From Clostridiaceae bacterium HFYG-1003 (GTDB lineage Bacteria; Bacillota; Clostridia; Clostridiales; Clostridiaceae): DNA of 64,000 nucleotides. The position numbers were made by a program, and so were the translations under genes. Of this stretch, positions 63,699 to 64,000 are shown piece by piece (position 1 is the stretch's first letter; the number at the start of each line of letters is the position of its first letter). Below the pieces are notes generated by a model. That model ran no database searches and had not been told where the DNA came from. It saw nothing but the letters and a program-made list of their open reading frames with translations. The DNA is taken from NCBI GenBank assembly GCA_024579835.1, contig CP102060.1, positions 1,731,558-1,795,557 of the forward strand, given 5' to 3'.

Positions 63699-64000
63699 TC
63701 ATTCCTTTCCCGTGAGCTTGAGGAATTCTTCGATATCCTGCCGGATCAGTTCCATGGAGGAACGGAAGAAGGCAGGATTCTCCAGGTCAATCCCCACTGA
63801 TGCCGTCAGATCCTTCAGATCATTGCGGCCGGTTTCATTGAGCAGCTTGTCGTAGAGCGGCAGGAAGTCTTCTCCCTTTTCCAGGTACATGGCGTACAGC
63901 CCCTTGGCAAACAGAAGTCCAAAGGCATAGGGGAAGTTGTAGAAGGACAGTCCGGCACGGTAATAGTGCGGTTTGTTGACCCACATGTACGGATGCAGCA
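63699..64000 (-). CDS. M3-family oligoendopeptidase (PepF-like), C-terminal end only
   Basis: About 100 residues, open at the window edge. KPHYYRAGLSFYNFPYAFGLLFAKGLYAMY is the conserved C-terminal segment of PepF-type M3 metallopeptidases; the tail ends FLKLTGKE. The HExxH zinc site lies outside the window. Followed 4 bases later by proC. Confidence 0.85.
   Translation of the reverse strand, partial: LHPYMWVNKPHYYRAGLSFYNFPYAFGLLFAKGLYAMYLEKGEDFLPLYDKLLNETGRNDLKDLTASVGIDLENPAFFRSSMELIRQDIEEFLKLTGKE

Overview
This window comes from a Gram-positive bacterium of the Firmicutes, most likely an anaerobic amino-acid-using member of the Clostridia. The evidence is the sortase-anchored pilin locus, a T-box leader on thrS, strong AGGAGG ribosome sites, frequent TTG and GTG starts, a split glycine decarboxylase (gcvPA/gcvPB), and a DNA polymerase I without proofreading residues. 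The genus cannot be named from sequence alone.

Layout. 1-7,100 is a surface-pilus locus read leftward: a clipped leader ORF, a VWA-domain tip adhesin, a backbone pilin and a pilin sortase. The adhesin and backbone frames run together with no stop codon between them. 7,741-9,665 is a group IIC intron inserted exactly behind an intrinsic terminator. 9,713-20,591 is mostly leftward housekeeping: an FMN-binding protein (apparently frameshifted), a DJ-1 family protein, topoisomerase IV (parC, parE), a FolT-type ECF S component with a YcxB-like protein, a decayed IS3 orfA, a beta-lactamase-fold protein lacking its serine nucleophile, uppP and a Nudix hydrolase. dacA follows on the plus strand. 22,287-25,240 is a three-gene transposon with TGTCC end repeats.

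25,416-29,761 encodes a three-component cell-surface glycosylation system in two genes: a GtrB/CsbB glycosyltransferase and a GtrA-YfhO fusion. 29,988-34,300 holds a DUF3267 putative metalloprotease, a HAD phosphatase, thrS with its T-box, and an acetyltransferase. 34,963-40,786 is a complete glycine cleavage operon (gcvT-gcvH-gcvPA-gcvPB-lpdA) behind one clear promoter. 41,327-51,564 holds a lipoprotein, a secreted stalk protein, a cytosolic VIT-VWA protein, a rhomboid-like zinc-ribbon membrane protein, small membrane proteins and an OmpR-type two-component system.

51,567-53,510 is a tRNA-Leu region: three genes, two of them identical, separated by an IS30-family element with a 16-bp target duplication. 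54,263-59,194 is the polA-coaE-slt-DUF2161 operon. 59,336-61,379 is a small operon with a cysteine-rich domain protein, a Dph6-like PP-loop ATPase, a cobyric-acid-synthase-like protein lacking its amidotransferase domain, and a frameshifted small ORF. The window ends with tRNA-Leu(CAA), an orphan gene, proC and the end of an M3 peptidase gene.

Most notable observations: the GtrA-YfhO fusion with its CsbB partner, the stop-less adhesin-pilin junction, the amidotransferase-less CobQ-like operon, the serine-less beta-lactamase fold, two single-base frameshift candidates, and a perfect 62-bp palindrome. No CRISPR array or obvious defence island was seen.
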